Shown here piece after piece: positions 44,178-52,747 of a stretch of 64,000 nucleotides of DNA (the first letter of the stretch is position 1; each line of letters starts with the position of its first letter). This DNA is from JAEUHQ01 sp964538915 (GTDB lineage Bacteria; Planctomycetota; UBA1135; UBA2386): positions 62,001-126,000 of the forward strand of contig CAZIFB010000003.1 in assembly GCA_964538915.1 (NCBI GenBank). The letters run 5' to 3'. Both the position numbers and the translations under genes were made by a program. Under the pieces are notes generated by a model, which was not told the DNA's origin, did no database searches, and saw only the letters and a list, made by a program, of their open reading frames with translations.

Positions 44178-44720
44178 TCACTCCCACTTCATGCCGCCGA
44201 TGAACTCGAGCGGCCCGCCGCACGACACCGAGTGGCACGAGATGCAACCGGCGATCATCCCGTTGTAGCTCGACTGCGACGGCGCTTCGTCGAATGCACG
44301 CACCGCGGCGAGGTAGCCCTGCGCACGGCCGTCGAACCCGGCGTTGCGCTCCTCGGGCTTCGTCGGCCACGCGCAGCGCATCTTGCGGTGCACGGGCCAG
44401 AGCTTCTTGACGGGCTGCTTCGCCTCGACGAGCGTCCGCACTTCGCGCAGGTCGTCGACGAACTGCCGCATCAGCACCGAGAGTTCGCTGTCGCCGTTCG
44501 GATTGCGCGTCGACTGGATCAGGTGACCCGGGCTGCCGGGAATGCCGGGCACCAGCGGCGTCGAGAGATTGCAGTCCGCGTCGTCCGCGCCGGCGTTCGC
44601 GGCGGCCGTCGCATCGGCAGCCACGGGCATGTCCTTCGGCGCGACGGTCGCCTCCTGGGCACAGGCGGTCAGGAAGAACGGGAGGGCAACCAGGACCAGG
44701 CGGATCACGGGGAAGCTCAT
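44178..44720 (-). CDS. Cytochrome c lipoprotein with C-terminal haem motif
   Basis: A 180-residue lipoprotein with signal LVALPFFLTAC. The single haem-binding motif is CISCH (Cys159, Cys162, His163), near the C-terminus as in class II (c-prime/c556-like) cytochromes, and the rest is mainly helical (LSVLMRQFVDDLREVRTLVEAK). A further Cys follows in HSVSCGG. It should transfer electrons or bind small ligands outside the inner membrane. Class II proteins are four-helix bundles of about 130 residues, which fits the mature part. No redox partner gene is adjacent. Confidence 0.8.
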   Translation of the reverse strand: MSFPVIRLVLVALPFFLTACAQEATVAPKDMPVAADATAAANAGADDADCNLSTPLVPGIPGSPGHLIQSTRNPNGDSELSVLMRQFVDDLREVRTLVEAKQPVKKLWPVHRKMRCAWPTKPEERNAGFDGRAQGYLAAVRAFDEAPSQSSYNGMIAGCISCHSVSCGGPLEFIGGMKWE

Positions 44721-44775
44721 CGGGGCCGCGCATGGTCGATGCGATCGGCGGGCGGGTCAAGGTCCGCCATGTCGG

Positions 44776-44781
44776 TAGACT
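44776..44781 (+). promoter_or_regulatory. Probable -10 hexamer (TAGACT)
   Basis: TAGACT lies 7 nt before GTG 44789 with no Shine-Dalgarno. An upstream in-frame ATG at 44732 would put this hexamer inside the gene, so GTG 44789 is preferred. Confidence 0.45.
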
Positions 44782-44788
44782 GCGCGGC

Positions 44789-46681
44789 GTGAACGTTCGC
44801 GCCTCGGGAATCCTGGGCCTCGCCGCGGTGCTCGCCGCCGCGCTGTGGTTCGTGCTGCGAAGCAGCGACGTGCCGGCACCCATGCCATCGCCGGACGCCG
44901 CTCCGGCGGCGACTGCACCAGCGCCGGCCCCTCTCCCGGCGAACGGCTCCGCGAGCGAACGCGGTGATGCGACGGAACGGACCGCCGCGAAGACCGCCGC
45001 GGAGGCCACTTCGCCGTCGGCGACGGAACGGCGCGTCGTGCGCGGCACGATCGTCGTCGTCGACAGCCGCGGCGCGGAACACACGCAGACGAACGGCACG
45101 ATGGACCTCGACGTGATGCTGAAGGGGGAGGCCGAGGCGCGCCCCGGCCAGATAGAGACCGTGCCGACGCACGTGACGGCGGGGCGTTGGGAGGCATCCG
45201 TTCCCGCGACCACCTTCGCTCTCGCAGTGACCGACGTCGTGCTCGACGGACGGCCCTGCGCCTGCGACGAAGCGCCGACCCTCCCCGCCGGCGACGCGCC
45301 GATCGCGCTCCGCGCGCGGTGGTTCGACCCTCTGCGTCTGCGCGTCGTCGGCAGCGACACGCGCGCCGACCTGACCGAGATCCGTGTCGTGCAGGTCGCC
45401 GATTGGGAACTCGACGGTTGCACGCACCCCGGCAACCACGGCGCGACGCCGGTGGTCGACCACGCGGTCTCGCCGCTGGCGCTTCCGAACGACGGCTCGG
45501 CAGAGATGCAGCGACTCCGGGTCCATTCGCCGGGGTACGCGTGGGGTGCGGTGGACCTGTCGACTGCCGAAGCGGGCGAACGCGAACTGCGCCTCGTGCC
45601 CGGCGGCGACGTGGACGTCACGATCGTGGGCACCGCACCCGACGGCGCCGTCCTGCGCGTTCGTGCCGAGGAACAGGGTCCACCAGCGGGAGAGTTCCGG
45701 TTGTCGGGCAAACAGCTGCGCGTCGACGGGCTGCCCGTCGGCCGCTGGCTGCTCACGGTCGAGAAGGGCCGCTGGTTCCAGGACCCGCGACAGCTCGGCA
45801 AGACGACGATCGAGGTCGCGCGCGGCGCGATCACGCCGGCCACGATCACCCTGAGCGAGCCGGTCGAACGCCCGCCGACGGTGCAGGTGCAGGGCACCCT
45901 GACGATCGATCCCGCATGGGGCGCCGACGTCTCGTTCCAGCTCGAGCCGATGAAAGAGGTGTGCGCATGGGACGAGGCGGACGTCGTGTTCGCGAGCGAT
46001 GCGCTGACGAAGATCGGCGAAGGACGGTACCGATGGGGACCGCGCAAGGCTCTCGCCGGTCGCTACGGCGTCGTGGTGGAGATCGCCGGCTACAAGTCGA
46101 TCGTCCACGTCGGCCCACACCCGACGACCGAGCTCGACATCGTCGTGCCGCCGCCGAACGAAGTGCGCCTGCGGCTCGTCGACGCCTTGACACGGGCCCC
46201 GATCGCGCACGCGTCGCCGAGCTGGTACTTCCAGCCGCCCGAGGGATGGGACAAGGGCTGGAGTCACGGCGGGATCGAGGAGGTCGGCGACGGCTGGTAT
46301 CGCTTCCGTTCTCCGGCGGGCCGGGTCGGCATCAACGTCGAACCCGAGGGCTACGCGTGGACGATGGAGTCGCGCGACGTGAAGCCGGGACCGAACGAGA
46401 TCGAGGTGTCCGTGAAGCGCGTCTGCGGCGTCGAGATCGTGCTGAAGGACGGCGACGTGATCGTTCCTTGGCCGATCAGCGGCGAGTCGGACATCGAGAA
46501 CGTCGTCACCAAGACAGGCGTCGCGTACTGGAGCGGCGGCAAGATCGCGGCGAAGGAAGCCGGTGAACACACCCTGACGATCGGACCGATCGACGGCTAC
46601 GAACCGATCCCGCCGCGCAGGGTCGTGATCCCCGAAGGCGCGTGGACGAAGGTCGAGATCGCGCTGCAGAGGAAGCGGTGA
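44789..46681 (+). CDS. Membrane-anchored ectodomain protein with carboxypeptidase-regulatory-like repeats
   Basis: A 630-residue protein. The N-terminal membrane anchor (about 5-21, GILGLAAVLAAALWFVL) is followed by a Pro/Ala/Thr-rich linker to about residue 85. Then come repeated beta-sandwich units such as VVRGTIVVVDSRG, LRLRVVGSDTRAD, VQVQGTLTIDPAWG and EVRLRLVDALTRAPIAHA. The layout is that of the ectodomain half of the sigma fusions in this window, without a sigma part. It is the first gene of a coupled operon: its TGA overlaps the GTG of a lipoprotein gene, followed by a radical SAM gene. The role is unknown. Confidence 0.7.
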   Translation: MNVRASGILGLAAVLAAALWFVLRSSDVPAPMPSPDAAPAATAPAPAPLPANGSASERGDATERTAAKTAAEATSPSATERRVVRGTIVVVDSRGAEHTQTNGTMDLDVMLKGEAEARPGQIETVPTHVTAGRWEASVPATTFALAVTDVVLDGRPCACDEAPTLPAGDAPIALRARWFDPLRLRVVGSDTRADLTEIRVVQVADWELDGCTHPGNHGATPVVDHAVSPLALPNDGSAEMQRLRVHSPGYAWGAVDLSTAEAGERELRLVPGGDVDVTIVGTAPDGAVLRVRAEEQGPPAGEFRLSGKQLRVDGLPVGRWLLTVEKGRWFQDPRQLGKTTIEVARGAITPATITLSEPVERPPTVQVQGTLTIDPAWGADVSFQLEPMKEVCAWDEADVVFASDALTKIGEGRYRWGPRKALAGRYGVVVEIAGYKSIVHVGPHPTTELDIVVPPPNEVRLRLVDALTRAPIAHASPSWYFQPPEGWDKGWSHGGIEEVGDGWYRFRSPAGRVGINVEPEGYAWTMESRDVKPGPNEIEVSVKRVCGVEIVLKDGDVIVPWPISGESDIENVVTKTGVAYWSGGKIAAKEAGEHTLTIGPIDGYEPIPPRRVVIPEGAWTKVEIALQRKR

Positions 46682-47583
46682 GGCTCGGCAGTCCGGTTCT
46701 CGTTGCCGCACTCGCGATGGCCGGGTTCAGCGCGTGCACGTCGGTGACGTCCGCCGAATTCGCCGCACTGACGAAAGAGCTCGGCCGGGACCCGAACGAC
46801 CTGCTGCGCGAAATCGGTCGTGCGCCGGACGCAAAGGCCGCGAGCGAACTGGCGCAGACGTGGCGCGAGAGACTCGACGGACGGATCCAGCTCGCGCTGC
46901 TCCGGTTCGGGCTCGGCAGCGACGACGAACGCGTCGTCTTCGGCGCCGCGGTGTGGAACGCGGGCGACCAACTCGCGGTGCCCGAGCTGCCCAACGCCGC
47001 GAAGACCGTCATCCCGCGGCTCGCCGACGCGGACGTCTCGATCGCGCGCGAATCGAAGTTCGAGGAGGCCGCGTTGCTCGCCGACGATCCGGCGCGCGCG
47101 TTCGTGAAGGCCGCAAGCAAGGCCTTCCACCGAGGCGGGGCACGGGCACGCCTCGCGGCCTGGAACGACGAGCGCGTGCAGCGCTTCGTGCGGAGCCTGG
47201 AGCCGCACGAGGAACCCGACGTCATCTTTCGCGAGGACCTGAACGTCGCGCTCGCACTCGGCGACCGTGCGCCGCTCGACGCCGCGACGCAGATCTGTCG
47301 CGACGGTCGGTACGCGGCGCACCACGGCATCGACGACGCGGTGAAGGCGCGCGCCGAAGGACTCGCGATGCTCCCGTTCTGGATCTCCGAACTCGGCACG
47401 AACTGCTGCCGCGCTGCGGTCGCCGAGGGAGTGCTGGCCGAACTGTTCCGGATCGGCGCCGACGCCTACGACGCGGAGTGGATGGAACCGGCGAGTGCTC
47501 GCCTGCAGCGCACATTGCTGCCGAAGGTCGAACACCTCCGCTGGAGCCGCATCGCGAACGCCTACGTGATCGCGGGGAACTGA
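46678..47583 (+). CDS. Lipoprotein of unknown function
   Basis: A 301-residue lipoprotein from GTG 46678; signal LVAALAMAGFSAC. The rest is helical and soluble, with no recognised motif (ELGRDPNDLLREIGRAPDAK, LNVALALGDRAPLDAATQ, FWISELGTNCCRAAVAEGVL). The GTG overlaps the stop of the ectodomain gene and its stop is 3 nt before the radical SAM gene, so translation is likely coupled across all three. Confidence 0.6.
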   Translation: MRLGSPVLVAALAMAGFSACTSVTSAEFAALTKELGRDPNDLLREIGRAPDAKAASELAQTWRERLDGRIQLALLRFGLGSDDERVVFGAAVWNAGDQLAVPELPNAAKTVIPRLADADVSIARESKFEEAALLADDPARAFVKAASKAFHRGGARARLAAWNDERVQRFVRSLEPHEEPDVIFREDLNVALALGDRAPLDAATQICRDGRYAAHHGIDDAVKARAEGLAMLPFWISELGTNCCRAAVAEGVLAELFRIGADAYDAEWMEPASARLQRTLLPKVEHLRWSRIANAYVIAGN

Positions 47584-47586
47584 GCG

Positions 47587-48618
47587 ATGCGCCGCGTCGA
47601 CAACCCGCCGAATCCGTGGCGCAGCGATCACGTCGAGTGGCTCGGCGAGCCGCCGGACCAGCCACTCGAGGTGTACGAAGAGGACGGCAAGTCGATCGTC
47701 AGCGAGAACGACAGCCCCGACATCCCCTTCCGCTGGTCGCTCAATCCGTACCGCGGCTGCTTCCACGGCTGTGCCTACTGCTACGCGCGTCCGACGCACC
47801 AGTACCTCGGCATGGGTGCTGGCACCGACTTCGAACGGCGCATCGTCGTGAAGAAGAACGCGGCGCAGCTGCTGCGCGCATTCGTGTCGCGGCCGAGCTG
47901 GCGCGGCGAACGCATCGTGTTCTCCGGAGTCACCGACTGCTACCAGCCGCTCGAAGCGACGTACCGCATCACGCGGCAGTGCCTCGAGGTGTGCCGCGAG
48001 TTCCGTCAGCCGGTCGGCATCATCACGAAGGGCGCGCTCGTCGAGCGCGACGTCGACCTGCTCGCGGATCTCGCGAAGCACGGCGCCGCGACGGTGTACG
48101 TCAGCATCCCGTTCGCCGATGCCGACGACTCACGCGCGATCGAACCGTTCGTCGCGCTGCCCGAACGGCGTCTCGCGGCGCTGCGCAGGCTGAGCGACGC
48201 CGGCGTGCCGACCGGCGTGTCGGTGTCGCCGCTGATCCCCGGCCTCAACGACCACCAGGTCCCGGCGATCCTCGAACGCGCCCACGCGGCCGGCGCGCGG
48301 CGCGCGTTCCACGTGCTCCTGCGTCTGCCGGCCGAGGTCGAGGACGTGTTCACCGCGCGCCTGCGCGAAGCATTCCCGCTGCGCGCCGACAAGGTGCTGT
48401 CGCTGCTCGCGGCAATGCGCGACGGCCGCGCCAACGATCCGCGGTTCCATTCGCGGATGCGCGGCAGCGGCGCACGGTACGAGGTGATCGCGAACCTGTT
48501 CCGCACGACGTGCAAACGCCTCGGCATGCGCGCCGGACGCGACATCGACCAGGACCCGGACGAGCCGACGCCGTTCCGCCGGCCGTTCCAGCAGCAGAGC
48601 CTGTTCGGGCCGCAGTGA
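47587..48618 (+). CDS. Radical SAM protein, PA0069/SPL-like family
   Basis: A 343-residue enzyme. The iron-sulfur cluster motif CFHGCAYCYA (Cys58, Cys62, Cys65; CxxxCxxC) identifies the radical SAM superfamily. SLNPYRGCFHGCAYCYARPTH, given as a landmark in parts, plus the downstream FSGVTDCYQPLEATYRITR and PLIPGLNDHQ mark the PA0069 group, a relative of spore photoproduct lyase. The role of the group is not established; DNA repair has been suggested for relatives. It is 3 nt after a lipoprotein gene in a run headed by an ectodomain protein, an odd setting for a cytoplasmic enzyme. Confidence 0.88.
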   Translation: MRRVDNPPNPWRSDHVEWLGEPPDQPLEVYEEDGKSIVSENDSPDIPFRWSLNPYRGCFHGCAYCYARPTHQYLGMGAGTDFERRIVVKKNAAQLLRAFVSRPSWRGERIVFSGVTDCYQPLEATYRITRQCLEVCREFRQPVGIITKGALVERDVDLLADLAKHGAATVYVSIPFADADDSRAIEPFVALPERRLAALRRLSDAGVPTGVSVSPLIPGLNDHQVPAILERAHAAGARRAFHVLLRLPAEVEDVFTARLREAFPLRADKVLSLLAAMRDGRANDPRFHSRMRGSGARYEVIANLFRTTCKRLGMRAGRDIDQDPDEPTPFRRPFQQQSLFGPQ

Positions 48619-48633
48619 CGCACGCCGCGGCGG

Positions 48634-50490
48634 CTACTTGTTCTTGCGCCACCGCACCGACGTCACTTCGCGCAACGTCGAGCCGTCGATCTCGGTGATC
48701 GTCTCGATGCCGTCCGTCGCGCGGAACACCGCCGCACAACCGTCGACCAGCAATCGGAGTTCGGAAGCGTGCGCTCCGATCACGTCCGCGGGAACGTGAC
48801 CGAGCCACTGCGACGCACCGGCGCAGACGTCGGCCCAGTGGTCGCCGCTCCAGCGCGACCAATCGATCAGCTCCTTCGCCGGCAGAGTCGGCGGCGCACC
48901 CTGACCGCGAATGCGCGCGACGAGGTCCTTCGTCAGCGCCGGATCGGTGGAGACGACGAGCAGCGAATCGACGACGAGCCAGTGGGGTACGAAGTCGGCA
49001 TCCACACCCGCCTCGGCCCAGCCGGGCAAGCAGCGCTCGAGATCGAGCACCTGGGTCGGAAAGCCGAGGCCGAGGTCGCGTTCGTTCCACATCTCGCTCT
49101 CGATCCCGAACCCCTGCGCGAGCCGATCGGCCGCTTCGTTCATGAACTCGCGTGCCGACGCCTCGTCCTGGGCCTGCGCCACCACCGCGATCCCGCCGAA
49201 GGGCAACGCGGGCAGGTCCCACTTCTTCGCGCCGCGGAACTTCGCGGCCCGCGTGGTGACCAGCGTTCCGGCGCCGAACAGCGCCGACTCGTCGCCCGAG
49301 ACGTAGTCCGCGAAGGGACCGAGCGTTTCGGGAAACTCGTGACCGCGCTGCGCGAGTCGGATCGAGAGTTGTTCGAGCGCACCCGACAGGATCGCGTCGA
49401 GGCCGATGGCGGACAGGACGAAGGGTCCCGCGTCCCTGTCGATGCATCGCAACAGCGCGCCGCTCGGCGGATCGATCTCGAGCACACCTTCGTCGAACTC
49501 CGTCTCGTGCACCATCGCGAAACCCTGATCGACGACGATGCGCATCGTCGACGGGAGGAGGAGGTTGTCGATGTTCGCGGCGAGGGCGTAGAGACGCATC
49601 GACCACGGGCGGTCCGGTGACACGACTCCGAGCGCGGACAGGCGTTCCTGTGCCTCGCCCAGTGCTTCCGCCGCTTCCCCCGGATCGACCTTCGCGAAGA
49701 GCATCTGGTCCGGGCCCGGCGTCCAGAGGCGGCCGAGCCGCGCCGCCGGCATCGGGCCGGCTTCAGGTTCGCCGATGCGCAGCTCGAGTTCGGCGCCGCG
49801 CTGCTCGAACTGCGCGACGATCTTCGGCTCGACGTCGGCGGCGACCTTCACCCCGGCGCGTTCGAGCATCGTGCGCAGTCGGCCGTCGAAGGTCTGCATC
49901 AGCGCGACCCGAACGGTCGCCTTCGCGTCGTCGACGGTCGTCTCGATGCCGGGCCGAGCGAACTGCTGCAGCGCTTCGACGGCGCGGTCGAACCAGCCTT
50001 CGGCCGTGCGCTCGTCACGCATGCGGACCCGGACGAGGAGCCCGAGCGGTCGCATGCTGCGCAGCGCCTCGGTCGCGGCGTTCCTCGATTCCGAGGCGAC
50101 GTCTTCGATCTCGTTGCCGAGGTGCGCGAGCTGCGGAAGCACGATCGCGGCAGCGAACACGTCGATCAGTTGGGCGAGCCCTCGAAACGTGTCCGCGGAA
50201 CCGGCCACGGCGATCTCCGCCGGCACGAAGCCGCGCACGAGTTCGATCTGCCGCCGCAGCTGCGCCGCGTCGAAGCGCATGCCGAACGCCTCCTCCTGGA
50301 TGTCGCCGGTCACGGCGAGCAGGTCGCGCACCACGGGCGACGCGAGCAGCGCGTCGACGTGCGGCATCACGTCGTGCACGACGAGCAGGCTCGTGGTGTT
50401 CGCCGGCAGCCGGGCGAGGACGGGATCGGGCTCCTGCGCGGACAGCGAGGCGGCGAGCAGGGACGGCAGCGCGAAGCGGCAGGGCAGCAT
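48634..50490 (-). CDS. Large exported protein of unknown function
   Basis: A 618-residue secreted protein with signal peptide ALPSLLAASLSAQ. The body alternates helices and strands (LARLPANTTSLLVVHDV, EIAVAGSADTFRGLAQLIDVF, PFVLSAIGLDAILSGALEQL), reminiscent of the DUF3352-like exported proteins, but I cannot confirm the family. No catalytic motif is visible. It converges with the radical SAM gene (15-nt gap) and starts 6 nt after a TACGCT hexamer. Confidence 0.6.
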   Translation of the reverse strand: MLPCRFALPSLLAASLSAQEPDPVLARLPANTTSLLVVHDVMPHVDALLASPVVRDLLAVTGDIQEEAFGMRFDAAQLRRQIELVRGFVPAEIAVAGSADTFRGLAQLIDVFAAAIVLPQLAHLGNEIEDVASESRNAATEALRSMRPLGLLVRVRMRDERTAEGWFDRAVEALQQFARPGIETTVDDAKATVRVALMQTFDGRLRTMLERAGVKVAADVEPKIVAQFEQRGAELELRIGEPEAGPMPAARLGRLWTPGPDQMLFAKVDPGEAAEALGEAQERLSALGVVSPDRPWSMRLYALAANIDNLLLPSTMRIVVDQGFAMVHETEFDEGVLEIDPPSGALLRCIDRDAGPFVLSAIGLDAILSGALEQLSIRLAQRGHEFPETLGPFADYVSGDESALFGAGTLVTTRAAKFRGAKKWDLPALPFGGIAVVAQAQDEASAREFMNEAADRLAQGFGIESEMWNERDLGLGFPTQVLDLERCLPGWAEAGVDADFVPHWLVVDSLLVVSTDPALTKDLVARIRGQGAPPTLPAKELIDWSRWSGDHWADVCAGASQWLGHVPADVIGAHASELRLLVDGCAAVFRATDGIETITEIDGSTLREVTSVRWRKNK

Positions 50491-50496
50491 CGGCGC

Positions 50497-50502
50497 AGCG
50501 TA
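50497..50502 (-). promoter_or_regulatory. Probable -10 hexamer (TACGCT)
   Basis: Minus-strand TACGCT lies 6 nt before ATG 50490. No Shine-Dalgarno is present. Confidence 0.4.
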
Positions 50503-50508
50503 GCCCGA

Positions 50509-50823
50509 TCAGGTGACCGGCACGTCCGCTTGCGTCACGAAGTGCGTCTTGCCGGTCGAGGTCGTCAGCGCTTGCGCCGCGGCGCGGGCTTCCTGCTCCT
50601 TCGCGTACGGGAAGCGCTCGACCTCCTTGCCGCCCGAATCGCACACCAGCCACATGATGCGAACGCGGGGCGGAGGGCCCGCTGCCTTCTTGCCCGCCGA
50701 CTTGCGGGTGCCGGCGGGGGCGGCGGCCTTCGCGGCCTTCTTCGCCTCCTTCTCCTTCGCCGCCGCGTCGGCCTCCGCGCGAAGCCGTTCGATCCGATCC
50801 CGGTTGGACATCCTGCCTGCCAT
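50509..50823 (-). CDS. Small basic protein of unknown function
   Basis: A 104-residue protein. The N-terminal half is a Lys/Ala/Glu-rich helix and linker (AEADAAAKEKEAKKAAKAAA, then GTRKSAGKKAAG). The C-terminal half is a small alpha/beta domain (VRIMWLVCDSGGKEVERF ... ARAAAQALTTSTGKTHFV). The tail resembles nucleoid- or RNA-binding low-complexity segments, but this is not diagnostic. The start lies 7 nt after TAGAGT. It is divergent from the AtuA-like gene. Confidence 0.6.
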   Translation of the reverse strand: MAGRMSNRDRIERLRAEADAAAKEKEAKKAAKAAAPAGTRKSAGKKAAGPPPRVRIMWLVCDSGGKEVERFPYAKEQEARAAAQALTTSTGKTHFVTQADVPVT

Positions 50824-50830
50824 GCGCGGG

Positions 50831-50836
50831 ACTCTA
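50831..50836 (-). promoter_or_regulatory. Probable -10 hexamer (TAGAGT)
   Basis: Minus-strand TAGAGT lies 7 nt before ATG 50823, a leaderless-type geometry. Confidence 0.45.
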
Positions 50837-50862
50837 CAGGAGCCGCGCGCCGGAGCGCCCGC

Positions 50863-50868
50863 TATCCT
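50863..50868 (+). promoter_or_regulatory. Probable -10 hexamer (TATCCT) for the atuA-like genes
   Basis: TATCCT lies 28 nt before ATG 50897. It is followed by TGTTCGCCCCTC, nearly the same as the sequence after TATCCT before argS. Confidence 0.45.
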
Positions 50869-50896
50869 GTTCGCCCCTCACCCCACCCCCGACAGC

Positions 50897-52258
50897 ATGC
50901 GCGACAAGGTTCTCATCGGTTACGGCCAAGGATTCTGGGGCGACTCGATCCTCGGCCCCGTTCGGCTCGTGCGCGAAGGCCCGCTCGACTACCTCGCTCT
51001 CGACTACCTCGCCGAAGTCACGATGAGCATCATGCAGAAGCTGAAGTCGCGGAACCCGAAGGCGGGCTACGCGACGGACTTCGTCGCGATGCTCGACCGC
51101 ACGCTGCCCGACATCACGAAGAAGGGCATCAAGGTGATCGCGAACGCCGGCGGCGTGAACCCCGAGGCGTGCCTGCAGGCCGTGCTCGACCTCGCGCGCA
51201 AGAAGGGCATCAAGGGCCTGAAGGTCGGCATCATCGAGGGCGACGACGTGCTCGCGCGCATCCCCGAGCTGCAGAAGAACGGCCACCCGCTCGTCAACAT
51301 GGACGACGGCCGCCCGCTGTCGACGGTGCAGGACAAGTTGCTGTCCGCGAACGTCTACATCGGCGCGTTCGCCGTAGCGGAGTGCCTGAAGCAGGGCGCG
51401 CAGATCGTGATCGGCGGCCGCCTCACCGACCCGGCGCTCGTCGCCGGCCCGATGATCCACGAATTCGGCTGGAAGGCCGACGAGTTCGACAAGCTCGCCG
51501 CGGGCACGATGGCCGGCCACATCGCCGAGTGCGGCGCGCAGTGCACCGGCGGCAACTACACCGGCTGGCGCGACGTGAAGGACTACGTGCGCATCGGGTA
51601 CCCGGTGATCGAGGCGTCGCCCGACGGCACGTTCGTCGTGACGAAGCACGAGGGCACGGGCGGCCTCGTGAACCGGAACACCGTCGTCTCGCAGCTGCTC
51701 TACGAGATGGGCGATCCGAAGCGCTACCTCGGCCCCGACTGCACGGCGGACTTCACGTCGGCGAAGATCGAAGAGGTCGGCCCGGACCGCGTGCGCCTCT
51801 CCGGCATCAAGGGCGGCCCGGCGACGCCGACGTACAAGGTGTCGCTGAGCTACCAGAACGGGTTCAAGACCACGGGCCAGCTGACGGTCAGCGGGCCCGA
51901 CGCCGTCGCGAAGGCAAAGCTGTGCGCCGACATCGTGTGGGGCCGCCTCGCCCTCGACGGCTGCACGTTCGAAGAGCACGAGAAGATCGTCGAACTCGTC
52001 GGCGCCGGCGTCTGCCACGCGGGCATCACCGAATCGAGCAACCCGCCGGAGGTCGTGCTGCGGCTCGGCGTGAAGTGCCAGGACGAGGACAAGGTCGACC
52101 GCTTCGGCATGGAGGTCGTGCCGCTCGTCACCAGCGGCCCGCCGGGCGTCACCGGTTTCGCGGGCGGCCGCCCGAAGGCGACCGACATCGTCGGCTACTG
52201 GCCGGCGCTGCTCGACAAGACGCAGGTGAAGACCAGGGTCCGCGTGGAGGTGTCGTGA
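50897..52258 (+). CDS. AtuA-like acyclic terpene/acyl catabolism protein (DUF1446), large subunit
   Basis: A 453-residue cytoplasmic protein of the DUF1446/AtuA family: IGYGQGFWGDSI at the start, then VIANAGGVNPEAC, VVIGGRLTDPALVAGPMIHEFGW-type core (shown in part), GGNYTGW, and the end LVTSGPPGVTGFAGGRPK. AtuA is needed for citronellol/geraniol breakdown in pseudomonads, but family members occur in many bacteria beside acyl-CoA carboxylases and dehydrogenases. No such genes are adjacent here. The TGA overlaps the ATG of the next gene (TGATG), which encodes the small C-terminal domain normally found downstream in AtuA. Confidence 0.85.
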   Translation: MRDKVLIGYGQGFWGDSILGPVRLVREGPLDYLALDYLAEVTMSIMQKLKSRNPKAGYATDFVAMLDRTLPDITKKGIKVIANAGGVNPEACLQAVLDLARKKGIKGLKVGIIEGDDVLARIPELQKNGHPLVNMDDGRPLSTVQDKLLSANVYIGAFAVAECLKQGAQIVIGGRLTDPALVAGPMIHEFGWKADEFDKLAAGTMAGHIAECGAQCTGGNYTGWRDVKDYVRIGYPVIEASPDGTFVVTKHEGTGGLVNRNTVVSQLLYEMGDPKRYLGPDCTADFTSAKIEEVGPDRVRLSGIKGGPATPTYKVSLSYQNGFKTTGQLTVSGPDAVAKAKLCADIVWGRLALDGCTFEEHEKIVELVGAGVCHAGITESSNPPEVVLRLGVKCQDEDKVDRFGMEVVPLVTSGPPGVTGFAGGRPKATDIVGYWPALLDKTQVKTRVRVEVS

Positions 52259-52572
52259 TGGCGAAGACGAAGCTGAAGGAGTTCGCGTTCGCGCGCAGCG
52301 GCGACAAGGGCGACGGCAGCAACGTCGGCGTCTTCGTCACGAACGCGAAGGACTACGAAGTACTGAAGCGCGAGCTGACCGTCGAGCGCGTGAAGATGCA
52401 CTTCCACGCGATCTGCAAGGGCGAGGTCACACGCTACGAAGCGCCCAACATGTTCGCGCTCAACTTCCTGCTGCGCGACTCGCTCGGCGGCGGCGGCAGC
52501 GAGAGCCTGAAGACCGACGCGCAGGGCAAGACGCACGGGCTGGCACTGCTCGAGATGGAAGTCGAGCGGTAG
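52258..52572 (+). CDS. AtuA-like small domain protein
   Basis: A 104-residue protein with FAFARSGDKGDGSNVGVF near the start and FALNFLLRDSLGGGGSESLKTD, the signature of the C-terminal ferredoxin-like domain of AtuA. Translational coupling (TGATG) with the large-domain gene suggests the two chains form one complex. In single-chain AtuA the same domain is fused. The gene is followed by 175 nt in which I see only a -10-like TAGAAT for the next gene. Confidence 0.85.
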   Translation: MAKTKLKEFAFARSGDKGDGSNVGVFVTNAKDYEVLKRELTVERVKMHFHAICKGEVTRYEAPNMFALNFLLRDSLGGGGSESLKTDAQGKTHGLALLEMEVER

Positions 52573-52692
52573 CCAGCGCGCGCGTCGGAAACGGAACGCA
52601 ACGACGGTGCGGGCGCGAGGCACGGCACGACCGCAGCCCGGCGACGCACGTTCGGGCGGAAGCCGGCCATCCGGTGGCGGGCGCGCGGGACC

Positions 52693-52698
52693 TAGAAT
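52693..52698 (+). promoter_or_regulatory. Possible -10 hexamer (TAGAAT)
   Basis: TAGAAT lies 49 nt before ATG 52748 in the gap between the atuA-like pair and sigma fusion copy 3. It is the closest match to TATAAT among the hexamers listed. Confidence 0.45.
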
Positions 52699-52747
52699 CC
52701 CGATCCGCCTGCATCCGCCGCGGCGCGAGCGGGCACTCGGTTCCTGC

